This document shows, piece after piece, positions 14,248 to 24,772 of a DNA stretch of 64,000 nt. A program made the translations under genes and the position numbers. The stretch's first letter is position 1. Each line of letters starts with the position of its first letter. The stretch comes from Vibrio aphrogenes. Lineage in GTDB: Bacteria; Pseudomonadota; Gammaproteobacteria; Enterobacterales; Vibrionaceae. The notes under the pieces are model-generated. The model worked only from the letters and a program-made list of their open reading frames with translations. It was not told the origin of the DNA and did no database searches. The stretch lies in NCBI RefSeq assembly GCF_002157735.2, contig NZ_AP018689.1, forward strand, positions 1,459,619 through 1,523,618, read 5' to 3'.

Positions 14248-14366
14248 GCGCTATTACTCCCTATTTGTTAACACCCATCTTCCTAATGGTTTAAACAAAC
14301 TAGCATTGCTTTTTATGGCATGCAAACTTAGCTCGGTGTTAACTCCATTGTTGGTAGGCTGATATT

Positions 14367-14384
14367 TTGAATTTTTATGCATAA
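14367..14384. promoter_or_regulatory. Probable ArgR operator (ARG box) of artPIQM
   Basis: TTGAATTTTTATGCATAA fits the ARG box core TGAAT-N4-ATTCA with one core mismatch. It lies 120 bases upstream of artP, where a promoter is expected. A weaker half-matching stretch follows to the right. ARG boxes usually occur in pairs, so a single good copy makes this probable, not certain. Confidence 0.5.
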
Positions 14385-14557
14385 TATAGGCATTTTAACT
14401 TACTTCAAGACTTAGGTAAGCATAAAGTTAATGACTGCTTACTTTTTCTTCAACATTCTGTTCAACCAAATAAAACAAATTTAACTGCCCTTCAATTCAA
14501 AAAAAATTATATAATTTATAAAATAATTTGTAATTTTGCGTAAATTGTTTACATAAA

Positions 14558-14571
14558 GTGATCGAGATCAA
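14558..14571. promoter_or_regulatory. FNR-like binding site upstream of pflB
   Basis: GTGATCGAGATCAA matches the FNR consensus TTGAT-N4-ATCAA at nine of ten defined bases and is embedded in a partial CRP-like dyad. It lies 343 bases before the pflB ATG, within a 666-base artP-pflB intergenic region, consistent with the long multi-promoter regions known upstream of pfl. Anaerobic activation is inferred. Confidence 0.5.
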
Positions 14572-14913
14572 CACATGAAGTCATGTCTATTGTTAAGTTT
14601 TGACGACAGTAAATCACAGAGTTCAAATTCGATTATACTGAACAAAGAAACGAAAATGATGTTGCTAACTGGCATGAACACACTAGTCTTTATGTAGTTA
14701 AATCTAAGCCTAGCGCTGAAGTAAAATATCGGTTTCCTTTGTCATTTTATTTGGGTAGCGTACGATAGCGTTACTTGAATACTAATACTAATGGGTTATT
14801 TTTAGCTCATCAGTATTATTTATCAGAGTGTACTGTGCTCCAGGGCAGTGATTACTCATTGTAGTAGTTTCACAGCAGTATGTATTTTTTCTACTAATAA
14901 AGGTAGGTATGTC

Positions 14914-17190
14914 ATGGCAGAGCAATTTGCTAAAGCTTGGGAAGGTTTTGCTGAAGGTGATTGGCAAAACGAAGTAAACGTTCGTGATTTCATTCAAAAG
15001 AACTATACACCATATGAAGGTGATGAATCTTTCCTAGTTTCTGAGGGTACTGAAGCAACTAACAAGCTTTGGGCTCAAGTAATGGAAGGTATCAAGGTTG
15101 AGAACAAGACTCTTGCTCCACTTGATTTTGACACTTCTGTTATTTCTACCATCACTGCACACGATGCAGGTTACATCAACAAAGATCTTGAAACTATCGT
15201 TGGTCTTCAAACTGAAGCTCCACTAAAACGCGCTATCATCCCTAACGGTGGTATTCGCATGGTTGAAGGTTCTTGTAAAGCTTACGGTCGTGAATTAGAC
15301 CCAGAAGTTAAGAAGATCTACACAGAATATCGTAAAACTCATAACCAAGGTGTTTTCGATATCTATACTCCAGACATCATGAAATGTCGTAAATCTGGCG
15401 TATTAACTGGTCTTCCAGATGCATACGGTCGTGGTCGTATCATTGGTGACTACCGTCGCGTAGCGCTATACGGTATTGATTACCTAATGAAAGACAAATT
15501 CGCTCAATTCACGTCTCTACAAGAGCGTTTTGAAAATGGCGAAGACCTAACTGCAACAATGCAATTACGTGAAGAAATCGCAGAGCAACACCGTGCACTA
15601 GGCCAAATCAAAGAAATGGCTGCAAAATACGGTTGTGATATCTCTCGCCCAGCAGAAACTGCACAAGAAGCAATCCAATGGACTTACTTCGGTTACCTAG
15701 CAGCAGTTAAATCTCAAAACGGCGCGGCAATGTCTCTTGGTCGTACTTCAAGCTTCCTAGATATCTACGTAGAACGTGATATCGCTGCAGGTCGCATCAC
15801 TGAAGAACAAGCTCAAGAAATGATCGACCACTTCGTAATGAAACTACGTATGGTTCGTTTCCTACGTACTCCTGAATACGATGAATTGTTCTCTGGTGAC
15901 CCAATCTGGGCAACAGAATCAATGGGTGGTATGGGTCTTGACGGACGTACACTAGTTACTCGTACTAACTTCCGTTTCCTAAACAGCCTATACACAATGG
16001 GTCCAAGCCCAGAGCCAAACATCACTGTTCTTTGGTCTGAGCAACTACCTGCTGGCTTTAAGCACTTCTGTGCAAAAGTATCTATCGATACTTCTTCTAT
16101 CCAGTATGAAAACGATGACCTAATGCGTCCTGACCTACAATCTGATGACTACGCAATCGCATGTTGTGTATCTCCAATGGTTGTTGGTAAACAAATGCAG
16201 TTCTTCGGTGCTCGTGCAAACCTTGCGAAAACTATGCTTTACACCATCAACGGTGGTGTGGATGAGAAGCTAAAAATCCAAGTTGGTCCAAAAATGGACA
16301 AAATCACTGGTGAATACCTTGATTACGACGAGTTGTGGGACAAAATGGACCACTTCATGGATTGGTTAGCAAAACAATACGTAACAGCATTGAACTCTAT
16401 CCACTACATGCACGACAAATACAGCTACGAAGCGTCTCTAATGGCTCTTCATGACCGTGACGTTCGTCGTACAATGGCTTGTGGTATTGCGGGTCTATCT
16501 GTTGCAGCTGACTCACTATCTGCAATCAAATACGCAAAAGTTAAACCAATCCGTGATGAAGATGGTCTAGCTCTCGATTTCGAAATCGAAGGTGATTATC
16601 CTAAATTCGGTAACAACGACCCACGCGTTGATGACATCGCATGTGAACTTGTTTCTGTATTCATGGGCAAAATCCGTAAGCTTAAGACTTACCGCAACGC
16701 GACTCCTACTCAGTCAATTCTTACTATCACTTCAAACGTGGTATACGGTAAGAAAACTGGTAACACTCCAGACGGTCGTCGCGCTGGTACTCCATTCGCT
16801 CCAGGTGCTAACCCAATGCACGGCCGCGATGAGAAAGGTGCTGTAGCCTCTCTAACTTCAGTAGCGAAACTACCGTTTGCTGATGCACAAGATGGTATCT
16901 CTTACACCTTCTCTATCGTACCTAATGCACTAGGTAAAACTGACGATGCGAAGAAAGCGAACCTTGCTGGTCTAATGGATGGTTACTTCCACCATGAAGC
17001 AGGCGTTGAAGGTGGCCAACACCTAAACGTGAACGTTCTTAACCGTGAAACTCTTGAAGACGCTGTTAAGCACCCAGAGAAATACCCTCAGCTAACTATC
17101 CGTGTATCGGGTTACGCTGTACGTTTCAACTCTCTGACTTCAGAGCAACAACAAGACGTTATCGCACGTACTTTCACTGAATCTCTATAA
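14914..17190 (+). CDS. pflB: Formate C-acetyltransferase (pyruvate formate-lyase)
   Basis: PflB converts pyruvate and CoA to acetyl-CoA and formate during anaerobic growth. The adjacent active-site cysteines lie in AIACCVSPM, and the glycyl radical site in RVSGYAVRF close to the C-terminus. The ATG at 14914 (RBS AAAGGTAGGT) gives 758 residues, against 760 in E. coli; a frame 66 bases longer has no family support. Codon choice is strikingly uniform, as in highly expressed genes. The activase gene follows after a terminator, so the pair is not a simple operon. No formate channel gene (focA) is adjacent. Confidence 0.97.
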   Translation: MAEQFAKAWEGFAEGDWQNEVNVRDFIQKNYTPYEGDESFLVSEGTEATNKLWAQVMEGIKVENKTLAPLDFDTSVISTITAHDAGYINKDLETIVGLQTEAPLKRAIIPNGGIRMVEGSCKAYGRELDPEVKKIYTEYRKTHNQGVFDIYTPDIMKCRKSGVLTGLPDAYGRGRIIGDYRRVALYGIDYLMKDKFAQFTSLQERFENGEDLTATMQLREEIAEQHRALGQIKEMAAKYGCDISRPAETAQEAIQWTYFGYLAAVKSQNGAAMSLGRTSSFLDIYVERDIAAGRITEEQAQEMIDHFVMKLRMVRFLRTPEYDELFSGDPIWATESMGGMGLDGRTLVTRTNFRFLNSLYTMGPSPEPNITVLWSEQLPAGFKHFCAKVSIDTSSIQYENDDLMRPDLQSDDYAIACCVSPMVVGKQMQFFGARANLAKTMLYTINGGVDEKLKIQVGPKMDKITGEYLDYDELWDKMDHFMDWLAKQYVTALNSIHYMHDKYSYEASLMALHDRDVRRTMACGIAGLSVAADSLSAIKYAKVKPIRDEDGLALDFEIEGDYPKFGNNDPRVDDIACELVSVFMGKIRKLKTYRNATPTQSILTITSNVVYGKKTGNTPDGRRAGTPFAPGANPMHGRDEKGAVASLTSVAKLPFADAQDGISYTFSIVPNALGKTDDAKKANLAGLMDGYFHHEAGVEGGQHLNVNVLNRETLEDAVKHPEKYPQLTIRVSGYAVRFNSLTSEQQQDVIARTFTESL

Positions 17191-17214
17191 TTTTTTAGAG
17201 AAATCAGAATAATG

Positions 17215-17245
17215 AAGCCCTACTCTTCGGAGTGGGGCTTTCTTT
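17215..17245 (+). terminator. pflB rho-independent terminator
   Basis: AAGCCCTACTC (17215-17225) pairs with GAGTGGGGCTT (17230-17240) around a TTCG tetraloop closed by C-G. A TCTTTATC tract follows. It lies 25 bases after the pflB stop. Confidence 0.85.
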
Positions 17246-17409
17246 ATCTCTATTTTTACTTTTAGTCTGATTTATACCCAACACATTAATTAGTGACACA
17301 TCCTTAGGTTGGGATTAAACATTCTTCCTACAAAAATCTCCCTTTTAACCTAGGTTAACCCTATTTTTTGTAATAAAATAAAAACATTATAAAGCTAAGG
17401 AATTTTCCT

Positions 17410-18150
17410 ATGTCTACTATCGGTCGTATTCACTCTTATGAATCCTGTGGCACAGTTGATGGCCCTGGAATTCGTTTCATCGTTTTTATGCAGGGCTGCT
17501 TAATGCGTTGCATGTATTGCCATAACCGCGATACATGGGACACTCATGGTGGTAAAGAAGTCTCTGTCGATGAAATTATTAAGGAGGCCAAATCTTACCG
17601 TCACTTTATGAATGCTTCAGGCGGCGGCATTACCTGTTCAGGTGGTGAAGCTATGTTACAACCTGAGTTTGTGCGTGACTTATTCCGTGCCGCGCAAGCA
17701 GAAGGCATTCACACTTGTCTTGATACTAATGGCTATATCCGTAAACACACCGAGGTTGTCGATGAAGTTCTGGATGCCACCGATCTTGTAATGCTAGATA
17801 TCAAGCATATGAAAGATGAAATCCATCATGATTTTATTGGGGTATCTAATCGTCGTACGTTAGATTTTGCGCGCTATTTACATAAAATCGGCCAAAAAAC
17901 ATGGTTACGTTACGTTATCGTTCCAGGTTATACCGATGACTTAGAAGCGGCAGAAATGCTGGGTGAGTTCATTAAAGACATGGACAATATTGAAAAAATT
18001 GAATTGCTCCCTTATCACAAACTTGGTGCGCATAAGTGGGAAGCATTAGGGCATGATTATCCACTTGAAGGTGTTGAACCACCCTCAAAGGAAACAATGG
18101 AAAACGTCGTTGCGATATTGAGTAAATATCATAACAACGTGATGTTCTAA
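17410..18150 (+). CDS. pflA: Pyruvate formate-lyase 1-activating enzyme
   Basis: PflA is the radical SAM enzyme that installs the glycyl radical on PflB. The Fe-S cluster motif is Cys30-x3-Cys34-x2-Cys37 ([13 protein letters not shown]). The SAM-binding GGE-type motif follows in [13 protein letters not shown]. At 246 residues it matches E. coli PflA. The ATG lies behind AAGGAA. A 219-base gap with a terminator separates it from pflB, so it probably has its own promoter. Confidence 0.96.
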   Translation: MSTIGRIHSYESCGTVDGPGIRFIVFMQGCLMRCMYCHNRDTWDTHGGKEVSVDEIIKEAKSYRHFMNASGGGITCSGGEAMLQPEFVRDLFRAAQAEGIHTCLDTNGYIRKHTEVVDEVLDATDLVMLDIKHMKDEIHHDFIGVSNRRTLDFARYLHKIGQKTWLRYVIVPGYTDDLEAAEMLGEFIKDMDNIEKIELLPYHKLGAHKWEALGHDYPLEGVEPPSKETMENVVAILSKYHNNVMF

Positions 18151-18208
18151 TTCACGACATCGTGAGACTTATTCACTCAAAATTACATCTAAACTACTGA
18201 GGTCAAAA

Positions 18209-18709
18209 ATGGAAATGACACATGCACAGCGTTTGATTCTTTCAAACCAATATCGCCTAATGGCAAGTCTTGAGCCTAGCGAAGCAAAGAAATTTAAACG
18301 CTTACAAACCATTGTAGAGCGTGGATACGGTTTGCAAATGCGTGAGTTAGATAAAAACTTTGGTTACATGGAAGAAGAATCTTGTCGTGAAATCATCGAT
18401 ATCATGGAAATGTACCATGCGATGCAAGAATCCTATAACATGCTATCGGATTCTGATAAGTCCAAAGTTGACCAACGTCGCTTACAATTCTTAGGTTTTG
18501 ATATTGCTACTGAGCATCAAGCCGTTAACTATGTTCGCTTCCTAGTCGACTCTGAAGGTATGTACCCTCATTTCGATAAAGCCGATCACCATTTTAACGC
18601 TCAAATGCCAATGCAAGATAAGTATCGCCGCATGTTAAACGTATGGCGTAACTGTCCTCGTCAATATCATTTATCGGCGACAGAGTTAAGTCAGATTTTT
18701 AACGCTTAA
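18209..18709 (+). CDS. yfbU: YfbU family protein
   Basis: This is a member of the UPF0304/YfbU family, conserved in enteric bacteria and vibrios. Recognisable blocks are [46 protein letters not shown] and [18 protein letters not shown]. The length of 166 residues compares with 164 in E. coli. The biochemical activity is not established; in E. coli it has been linked to stress-induced death phenotypes. It starts 58 bases after pflA on the same strand and could be co-transcribed. It is closed by a strong terminator. Confidence 0.92.
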   Translation: MEMTHAQRLILSNQYRLMASLEPSEAKKFKRLQTIVERGYGLQMRELDKNFGYMEEESCREIIDIMEMYHAMQESYNMLSDSDKSKVDQRRLQFLGFDIATEHQAVNYVRFLVDSEGMYPHFDKADHHFNAQMPMQDKYRRMLNVWRNCPRQYHLSATELSQIFNA

Positions 18710-18735
18710 TTTGCTCGTGAACTAAGTAATATATC

Positions 18736-18766
18736 GCGCGCTCCTTCACCTGGGCGCGCTTTTTTA
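18736..18766 (+). terminator. yfbU rho-independent terminator
   Basis: GCGCGC (18736-18741) pairs with GCGCGC (18754-18759) and is followed by TTTTTT. It lies 26 bases beyond the yfbU stop. Confidence 0.88.
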
Positions 18767-19200
18767 CGTTCTTTTTTTATATATTTGCCATTTTCCCACC
18801 ATAAAATCGCCTAATAATGGTCTCTGATTTCCCTTCTCTTATTTGAACTTTTCAGCCTAATAGATGTGATGAACTGCAAATGCTTCAATAAATAAGTGCA
18901 TAATTGTTAAGCAAAATCCAAAAATAGGACTAGTCTTATTGATAGGGGCTTTCTACCCAAATAACCGTAGGATGCGAGATTCATGAGCGCTTTTCCTAAT
19001 GATGAGTTAAGAAATAGGTCAAAACGGAAAATTGTCCTCTTTCTAGCAAGCGAAACTCAGTGAATCATTTGGATATCGCTCACAGACAGTGAGTAAAAAA
19101 CTGTTTTATTCTCACCGCAAATCACATCTTACAGTGACATAGGTATAAGAATTTTTGTCATCTCATCATTCGACATATTCAAGTTCAAGGGGATTTCGCT
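18767..19200 (+). promoter_or_regulatory. Long leader/promoter region of prkA
   Basis: About 430 bases without a recognised gene precede prkA. I saw no convincing sigma-54 (GG-N10-GC) site. A 26-codon frame at 18983-19063 (begins MSAFPNDELRNR) has a possible AGGATG ribosome site but no known relative. A small dyad CTCAC-N5-GTGAG lies near 19080-19094. The AAGGGGAT ribosome site of prkA is at the right edge. Confidence 0.3.
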
Positions 19201-21135
19201 ATGAGTATTTTTGACCACTACCAATCACGCTATGAAGCCGCGAAAGATGAAGAACTTTCTCTACAAGACTTTCTTTCGTTATGTCAACAGGACAAAAGTG
19301 CTTATGCCAACGCTGCAGAGCGGCTGTTGTTAGCCATCGGGGAACCTGAAATCATTGATACCTCAAAAGATCCTAGATTGAGTCGTATTTTTTCTAACCG
19401 AGTGATTTCTCGCTATAAAACCTTTGAACATTTTTATGGCATGGAAGAAGCCATAGAGCAAATTGTGTCTTACTTAAAGCATGCTGCTCAAGGGCTAGAA
19501 GAGCGTAAACAAATTCTTTACCTACTCGGTCCTGTTGGCGGGGGGAAATCTTCTCTGGCAGAGAAATTAAAAGCGTTAATGCAACAAATGCCTATCTATG
19601 TACTCTCTGCTAATGGAGTCCGTAGCCCGGTAAATGATCACCCATTTTGCTTATTTAATGTCGATGAAGATGGCGCGTTATTAAAAAGTGAATATGGCAT
19701 CGATTCTCGTTATTTACGTTCCATTATGTCACCGTGGGCCGCCAAAAGGTTGCAAGAATTTGGTGGCGATATTACTCAGTTTAAAGTCGTCAAAGTTCGC
19801 CCTTCGATTCTTAATCAAATAGCCATCGCGAAAACCGAACCAGGTGATGAAAACAACCAAGATATTTCCTCTTTAGTCGGTAAAGTGGATATTCGTAAGC
19901 TTGAGCATTATTCTCAAGATGATCCTGATGCCTATAGCTATTCTGGCGCATTGTGTAAAGCCAACCAAGGCGTGATGGAGTTTGTTGAGATGTTCAAGGC
20001 TCCGATCAAAGTGCTACATCCGCTTTTAACGGCGACACAAGAAGGCAACTACAACGGCACTGAAGGGTTATCTGCATTACCGTTTGAAGGGATGATCCTC
20101 GCTCACTCCAATGAATCCGAATGGCAAACCTTCCGCCATAATAAAAACAACGAAGCCTTTTTAGACCGTGTGTATATCGTCAAAGTGCCTTATTGTTTAC
20201 GAGTGTCGGAAGAAATTAAGATCTATAAAAAACTACTGACACATAGTGAATTGCATCATGCGCCCTGCTCACCCAGTACGCTCGATATCTTGGCGCAATT
20301 TAGTATCTTGTCACGTCTAAAAGATCCAGAAAATTCCTCCATTTTCTCCAAAATGCGCGTCTACGATGGTGAAACCCTCAAAGACACTGATCCAAAAGCT
20401 AAGAGCTATCAAGAGTATCGTGACTACGCGGGTGTCGATGAGGGGATGTCTGGATTATCGACTCGTTTTGCCTTTAAAATTCTCTCTCGCGTATTCAACT
20501 TTGATCAAACTGAAGTGGCCGCCAACCCAGTTCATTTGTTCTATGTGATTGAGCAACAAGTTGAACGTGAGCAGTTCCCTCAAGAAACCGCAGACCGATA
20601 TTTAGAGTTTTTAAAAGGCTATCTTGTCCCTAAATATGTGGAATTTATTGGTAAAGAGATCCAAACCGCTTATTTAGAATCTTATTCAGAATATGGACAA
20701 AACATCTTTGACCGTTATGTCACTTATGCTGACTTCTGGATTCAAGATCAAGAGTATCGTGATCCTGAAACCGGGCAGCTATTTGACCGCTCGGCGCTAA
20801 ACGATGAGCTAGAAAAAATTGAAAAAACTGCCGGTATCAGTAACCCGAAAGATTTCCGTAATGAAATTGTCAACTTTGTGCTTCGTGCTCGCGCCAATAA
20901 TAACGGACAAAATCCGGTTTGGACTAGCTATGAAAAACTGCGTACGGTGATTGAGAAAAAAATGTTCTCCAATACCGAAGAGTTACTTCCGGTGATTTCA
21001 TTTAATGCGAAAACCTCAACCGATGATCAGAAAAAACACGACAACTTTGTTGCTCGCATGATGGAGAAAGGCTACACCAAAAAACAAGTTCGCTTATTAG
21101 CAGAATGGTACCTACGTGTACGTAAATCCTCTTAA
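19201..21135 (+). CDS. yeaG: PrkA-family serine protein kinase (YeaG)
   Basis: PrkA/YeaG couples an AAA+ ATPase-like N-terminal domain to a C-terminal domain related to eukaryotic-type kinases. In E. coli it acts in nitrogen starvation and stationary-phase adaptation. The Walker A motif [14 protein letters not shown] lies near residues 109-122. Family blocks [19 protein letters not shown] and [17 protein letters not shown] are present. The 644-residue length equals the E. coli protein. It opens a three-gene set with yeaH and ycgB; an 86-base gap precedes yeaH. YeaG-YeaH are adjacent in E. coli and YcgB is co-regulated, so the three likely form one stress module. Confidence 0.94.
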   Translation: MSIFDHYQSRYEAAKDEELSLQDFLSLCQQDKSAYANAAERLLLAIGEPEIIDTSKDPRLSRIFSNRVISRYKTFEHFYGMEEAIEQIVSYLKHAAQGLEERKQILYLLGPVGGGKSSLAEKLKALMQQMPIYVLSANGVRSPVNDHPFCLFNVDEDGALLKSEYGIDSRYLRSIMSPWAAKRLQEFGGDITQFKVVKVRPSILNQIAIAKTEPGDENNQDISSLVGKVDIRKLEHYSQDDPDAYSYSGALCKANQGVMEFVEMFKAPIKVLHPLLTATQEGNYNGTEGLSALPFEGMILAHSNESEWQTFRHNKNNEAFLDRVYIVKVPYCLRVSEEIKIYKKLLTHSELHHAPCSPSTLDILAQFSILSRLKDPENSSIFSKMRVYDGETLKDTDPKAKSYQEYRDYAGVDEGMSGLSTRFAFKILSRVFNFDQTEVAANPVHLFYVIEQQVEREQFPQETADRYLEFLKGYLVPKYVEFIGKEIQTAYLESYSEYGQNIFDRYVTYADFWIQDQEYRDPETGQLFDRSALNDELEKIEKTAGISNPKDFRNEIVNFVLRARANNNGQNPVWTSYEKLRTVIEKKMFSNTEELLPVISFNAKTSTDDQKKHDNFVARMMEKGYTKKQVRLLAEWYLRVRKSS

Positions 21136-21221
21136 TCGACGCTAAGAGCAACGAAGTACTGATTAACTTAACTTTGTTGCTCTTTTCAACATTAAGCGGA
21201 AAGCGGTTTTGGGGAGGAGCT

Positions 21222-22496
21222 ATGGCACAATTTATTGACCGACGTTTGAATGGGAAAAACAAAAGTACCGTCAATCGTCAGCGCTTTATACGTCGAAATA
21301 AAGAGCAGATTAAACAGTCTGTTGCAGAAGCTGTTAAAAAGCGCTCTATCACTAATACGGAATCGGGTGAGGATGTAACGATTCCTAATCAAGATATTCA
21401 TGAACCGACCTTTCATCAAGGCACAGGCGGTATTAAAGAGCGCGTTCACCCAGGTAATGATCAATTCTCAACCGGAGATAAAATTGATCGCCCACCATCT
21501 GGCGGCGCAGGCGGTGGCTCAGGAGATGGAGATGCCAGTAACGATGGTGAAGGCAGCGATGATTTTATTTTTCAAATATCTAAAGATGAATACCTCGATA
21601 TTCTGTTTGAAGATCTTGCGCTACCGAATTTAAAGAAAAACCAAGTTAATAAAATTACCGAATGGAAAACCCATCGCTCTGGATACCAAACGGCGGGTAT
21701 TCCTTCTAATATTGCAATTGTCCGTTCATTACAACAATCGCTTGCCCGTCGAACCGCGATGACAGCGGCAAAACGCAAGCAACTTAAAGCATTAGAAGGC
21801 TTATTAGATGACGTACAACTCACCGAACCAGCTCAACCTTTAGAAGAAACACGCATCAAAGCTGAAATTGCTGAGTTACGAGAAAAAATCGCTCGGGTGC
21901 CTTTTATTGATACCTTTGATTTACGTTATAAAAACTATGAGCGTAAACCTATTCCGTCCAGTCAAGCCGTAATGTTCTGTTTAATGGATGTGTCAGGCTC
22001 GATGGATCAAGCAACCAAAGACATTGCCAAGCGCTTTTATGTATTACTGTATTTATTTCTTACCCGCACCTATGAAAATGTCGAAGTGATTTTTATCCGC
22101 CATCATACTCAAGCGAAAGAAGTGGATGAACATGAATTTTTCTATTCTCAAGAAACCGGTGGCACGATTGTCTCGAGCGCTTTAAAACTCATGAATGACA
22201 TAATTAAAGACCGTTTTCCAACCAATGAATGGAATATCTATGCGGCACAAGCCTCCGATGGGGATAACTGGGCAGATGACTCCCCCCGTTGCCGAGAGAT
22301 TCTGGTAAAACAATTACTGCCAGCTTGTCAGTATTATTCCTACATTGAAATCACAAAACGAGCACATCAAACCTTATGGAAAGAATACGAAGCCATTGCT
22401 GAAGAATTTGATAATTTTGCGATGAAAAACATTCAATCTGTTGATGATATTTTCCCAATTTTCCGCGAGCTATTTCAAAAGCAAGCTCAATCGTAA
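21222..22496 (+). CDS. yeaH: YeaH/YhbH family protein (DUF444)
   Basis: This is the partner of the PrkA kinase. The C-terminal half has a von Willebrand A-like fold with a MIDAS-type sequence ([13 protein letters not shown]) near residue 255. The N-terminal part is basic ([19 protein letters not shown]), followed by a Gly/Asp-rich linker near residues 90-115. The ATG at 21222 follows a very strong GGGGAGGAG site. An earlier frame start at 21174 was rejected because the family begins at [12 protein letters not shown]. Length is 424 residues, close to E. coli YeaH (427). Molecular function is unknown; context suggests a scaffold or target of PrkA. Confidence 0.93.
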   Translation: MAQFIDRRLNGKNKSTVNRQRFIRRNKEQIKQSVAEAVKKRSITNTESGEDVTIPNQDIHEPTFHQGTGGIKERVHPGNDQFSTGDKIDRPPSGGAGGGSGDGDASNDGEGSDDFIFQISKDEYLDILFEDLALPNLKKNQVNKITEWKTHRSGYQTAGIPSNIAIVRSLQQSLARRTAMTAAKRKQLKALEGLLDDVQLTEPAQPLEETRIKAEIAELREKIARVPFIDTFDLRYKNYERKPIPSSQAVMFCLMDVSGSMDQATKDIAKRFYVLLYLFLTRTYENVEVIFIRHHTQAKEVDEHEFFYSQETGGTIVSSALKLMNDIIKDRFPTNEWNIYAAQASDGDNWADDSPRCREILVKQLLPACQYYSYIEITKRAHQTLWKEYEAIAEEFDNFAMKNIQSVDDIFPIFRELFQKQAQS

Positions 22497-22507
22497 GGGG
22501 ATAAATT

Positions 22508-24073
22508 ATGGTTACTAAGACTCAAAATACACATGATACCGAACAAGGCAATCACCCTGGATTCCCATTACCCACAGGCCCCGATTGGACTTTTGATCTA
22601 TTAGAACAGTATCACACCGAAATCAAACGAGTCGCACAACACTATCGTCTAGATACTTATCCCAATCAAATCGAAGTGATCACGGCTGAACAGATGATGG
22701 ATGCCTATTCCAGTATTGGGATGCCAATTAACTACCATCATTGGTCATTTGGTAAACGTTTTATACAGACCGAACAAAACTACAAGCATGGGCATATGGG
22801 GTTAGCTTATGAAATTGTGATTAATTCAAATCCATGTATTGCCTATCTAATGGAAGAAAACACCATAACCATGCAGGCTTTAGTGATGGCTCACGCTTGT
22901 TATGGCCACAACTCGTTTTTTAAAGGTAATTATTTATTCCAATCGTGGACCGATGCCAGCTCTATTATTGATTATCTTTTATTTGCTCGAACTTACATCT
23001 CACAATGTGAAGAAAAATATGGCATTTCAGAAGTGGAGAACATTCTTGATTCATGCCACGCCTTAATGAATTACGGGGTTGACCGTTATAAACGCCCTGA
23101 GAAAATTTCTATTTTAGAAGAAAAAGCACGCCAAGAATCCCGCGAGGCCTACTTACAATCGCAAGTGAATGAGTTATGGCGGACTGTGCCAAAATCCAAA
23201 CAAGACGACCAACAAAGTGATCATCGTTTTCCAAGTGAACCCCAAGAAAACCTACTCTATTTTATCGAAAAGCATGCACCGCTTTTAGAACCTTGGCAGC
23301 GTGAAATTGTACGAATCGTGCGTAAGGTCAGCCAATATTTCTATCCGCAAAAACAAACGCAAGTGATGAATGAAGGCTGGGCAACTTTCTGGCATTACAC
23401 CATTTTAAATCACCTTTATGATGAAGGAGTGGTCACCGATGCGTTCATTTTAGAGTTTTTACATAGCCACACCAGCGTCATTGCACAACCGGAATACAAT
23501 AGTAAATACTACAATGGCATTAACCCTTACGCACTCGGCTTTGCCATGTTCCAAGATATACGACGTATCTGTGAAAATCCGACCGAAGAAGATAAAGAAT
23601 GGTTTCCAGATCTCGCTGGCTCAAACTGGTTAGATGCGGTTCATTTTGCTATGCACAACTTCAAAGATGAGAGTTTTATCAGCCAATACCTCTCACCTAA
23701 ATTAATCCGTGATTTTCGCTTATTCTCTGTTTTGGATGATGATAGGAAAAATTATATTGAGATCAGTGCTATTCATAATGAAACGGGTTATCAAGCCATT
23801 CGTGAGAAGCTCGCCTCTCAATATAATCTCAGTAATTTAGAGCCGAATATTCAAGTTTGGAATGTCAATGTTCGTGGCGATCGCTCACTTACCTTGCAAC
23901 ACGTTCCACAAGATAGAATCCCCTTACATGATGGTTACCCCGAGGTTTTGAAGCACCTGCATCGTCTCTGGGGCTTTGACGTTATTTTAGAGGAAGTGAA
24001 AGACACAGGTCGTCGTGAAATTCTCGCTACTTGTCCGCCAAGTTCGACAGTTCACGATCACGGTATTTCATAA
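22508..24073 (+). CDS. ycgB: SpoVR family protein YcgB
   Basis: YcgB belongs to the SpoVR family, named for a Bacillus spore-cortex protein, but widely present in non-sporulating bacteria with an unclear role. Family blocks are LPTGPDWTFDLLEQYH at the start, FVMAHACYGHNSFFKGNY-type His-containing residues near 136, and MNEGWATFWHY near 292. The conserved His and Glu positions suggest a metal site, though this is inference. It has 521 residues and starts 11 bases after yeaH behind AAGGGG, so it is part of the prkA operon. The joint operon differs from E. coli, where ycgB is elsewhere. Confidence 0.93.
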   Translation: MVTKTQNTHDTEQGNHPGFPLPTGPDWTFDLLEQYHTEIKRVAQHYRLDTYPNQIEVITAEQMMDAYSSIGMPINYHHWSFGKRFIQTEQNYKHGHMGLAYEIVINSNPCIAYLMEENTITMQALVMAHACYGHNSFFKGNYLFQSWTDASSIIDYLLFARTYISQCEEKYGISEVENILDSCHALMNYGVDRYKRPEKISILEEKARQESREAYLQSQVNELWRTVPKSKQDDQQSDHRFPSEPQENLLYFIEKHAPLLEPWQREIVRIVRKVSQYFYPQKQTQVMNEGWATFWHYTILNHLYDEGVVTDAFILEFLHSHTSVIAQPEYNSKYYNGINPYALGFAMFQDIRRICENPTEEDKEWFPDLAGSNWLDAVHFAMHNFKDESFISQYLSPKLIRDFRLFSVLDDDRKNYIEISAIHNETGYQAIREKLASQYNLSNLEPNIQVWNVNVRGDRSLTLQHVPQDRIPLHDGYPEVLKHLHRLWGFDVILEEVKDTGRREILATCPPSSTVHDHGIS

Positions 24074-24129
24074 AAGTAATGAGTTTATCTCTGGGAAATA
24101 AGGACAATAAAAAATAACCTAAATGGGGC

Positions 24130-24450
24130 TTATGGTAGGTGAGCATTGCGCTCATCAACACATTCATAAGATCCCATTTCAAATTCCCGACATATCCATG
24201 GGCGATTTTCATAAATCGTACACAATAACGTTTCACGATCCACCGCTGCACACCAGCCATCATTAAGCCTTAACATGGTTTCACTACCATATTGATCACG
24301 AGAAATAAAATCTTCAGGAACACCGGTATCTGAAATGATCATCACTTCAAGACGGCAACAACACGCTTTACAATTGGCGCAAGAGACTTCAACCGCCACG
24401 TCACTCGAAGTGCTTTGTGAGGTCGAAAGATTGGTAACAGGTATATTCAT
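24130..24450 (-). CDS. YkgJ-type cysteine cluster protein
   Basis: This 106-residue protein has the CxxCxACCC arrangement (CANCKACCCRLEV, residues 24-36) and later Cys residues (WCAAVD, LLCTIYENRPWICREFEMG) typical of the YkgJ/CxxCxxCC family proposed to bind zinc or iron. The family's function is not established. It converges on ycgB with a 56-base gap and lies divergent from the copper oxidase gene 322 bases to the right. Association with copper handling is possible but unsupported by a shared regulatory site. The ribosome site is weak; the ATG is chosen as the only plausible start. Confidence 0.75.
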   Translation of the reverse strand: MNIPVTNLSTSQSTSSDVAVEVSCANCKACCCRLEVMIISDTGVPEDFISRDQYGSETMLRLNDGWCAAVDRETLLCTIYENRPWICREFEMGSYECVDERNAHLP

Positions 24451-24698
24451 GGCTCAACCATTTAATCAATTGTCCATCATACCTGAAATACGATGTCGCG
24501 ATGCGTTTATTTTGCCTTAAGATGATTCTTCGACACCGGTGCACACTTGAGCAATTGACTAGCAATGAATACTCTCCCAGAGCTCACTGACATATTCATC
24601 GATTAGATTTTCCATAATTAACCTAGAAATCCCTTAACCTTAAGCAGAGATAAAGGTCTCAAATCTTATCTTTTTTCTTATAAAATCGACGCTTTTTA

Positions 24699-24729
24699 TT
24701 GACCCTCCCCTTACAGGAAGCTTTATGTT
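24699..24729 (+). promoter_or_regulatory. CueR-type (MerR family) promoter of the copper oxidase
   Basis: A -35 TTGACC (24699-24704) and -10 TATGTT (24724-24729) are separated by 19 bases, the long spacer that marks MerR-family promoters. The spacer holds the dyad CCTCCCC-TTACA-GGAAGC, close to the E. coli copA/cueO CueR operators. Copper induction of the downstream oxidase is a strong inference. The rest of 24451-24772 shows nothing else recognisable. Confidence 0.8.
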
Positions 24730-24772
24730 TTACATCATTATTTTATAAGAAACAGTTTCATAGGAGAAAATC

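Noticed and set aside
18983..19063. 26-codon frame in the prkA leader
   Set aside because: Plausible start but too short, with no known relative; kept only as a note in the leader entry.
24027..24263. 78-codon minus-strand frame overlapping ycgB
   Set aside because: It overlaps the ycgB end and the better-supported cysteine-cluster gene in another frame.
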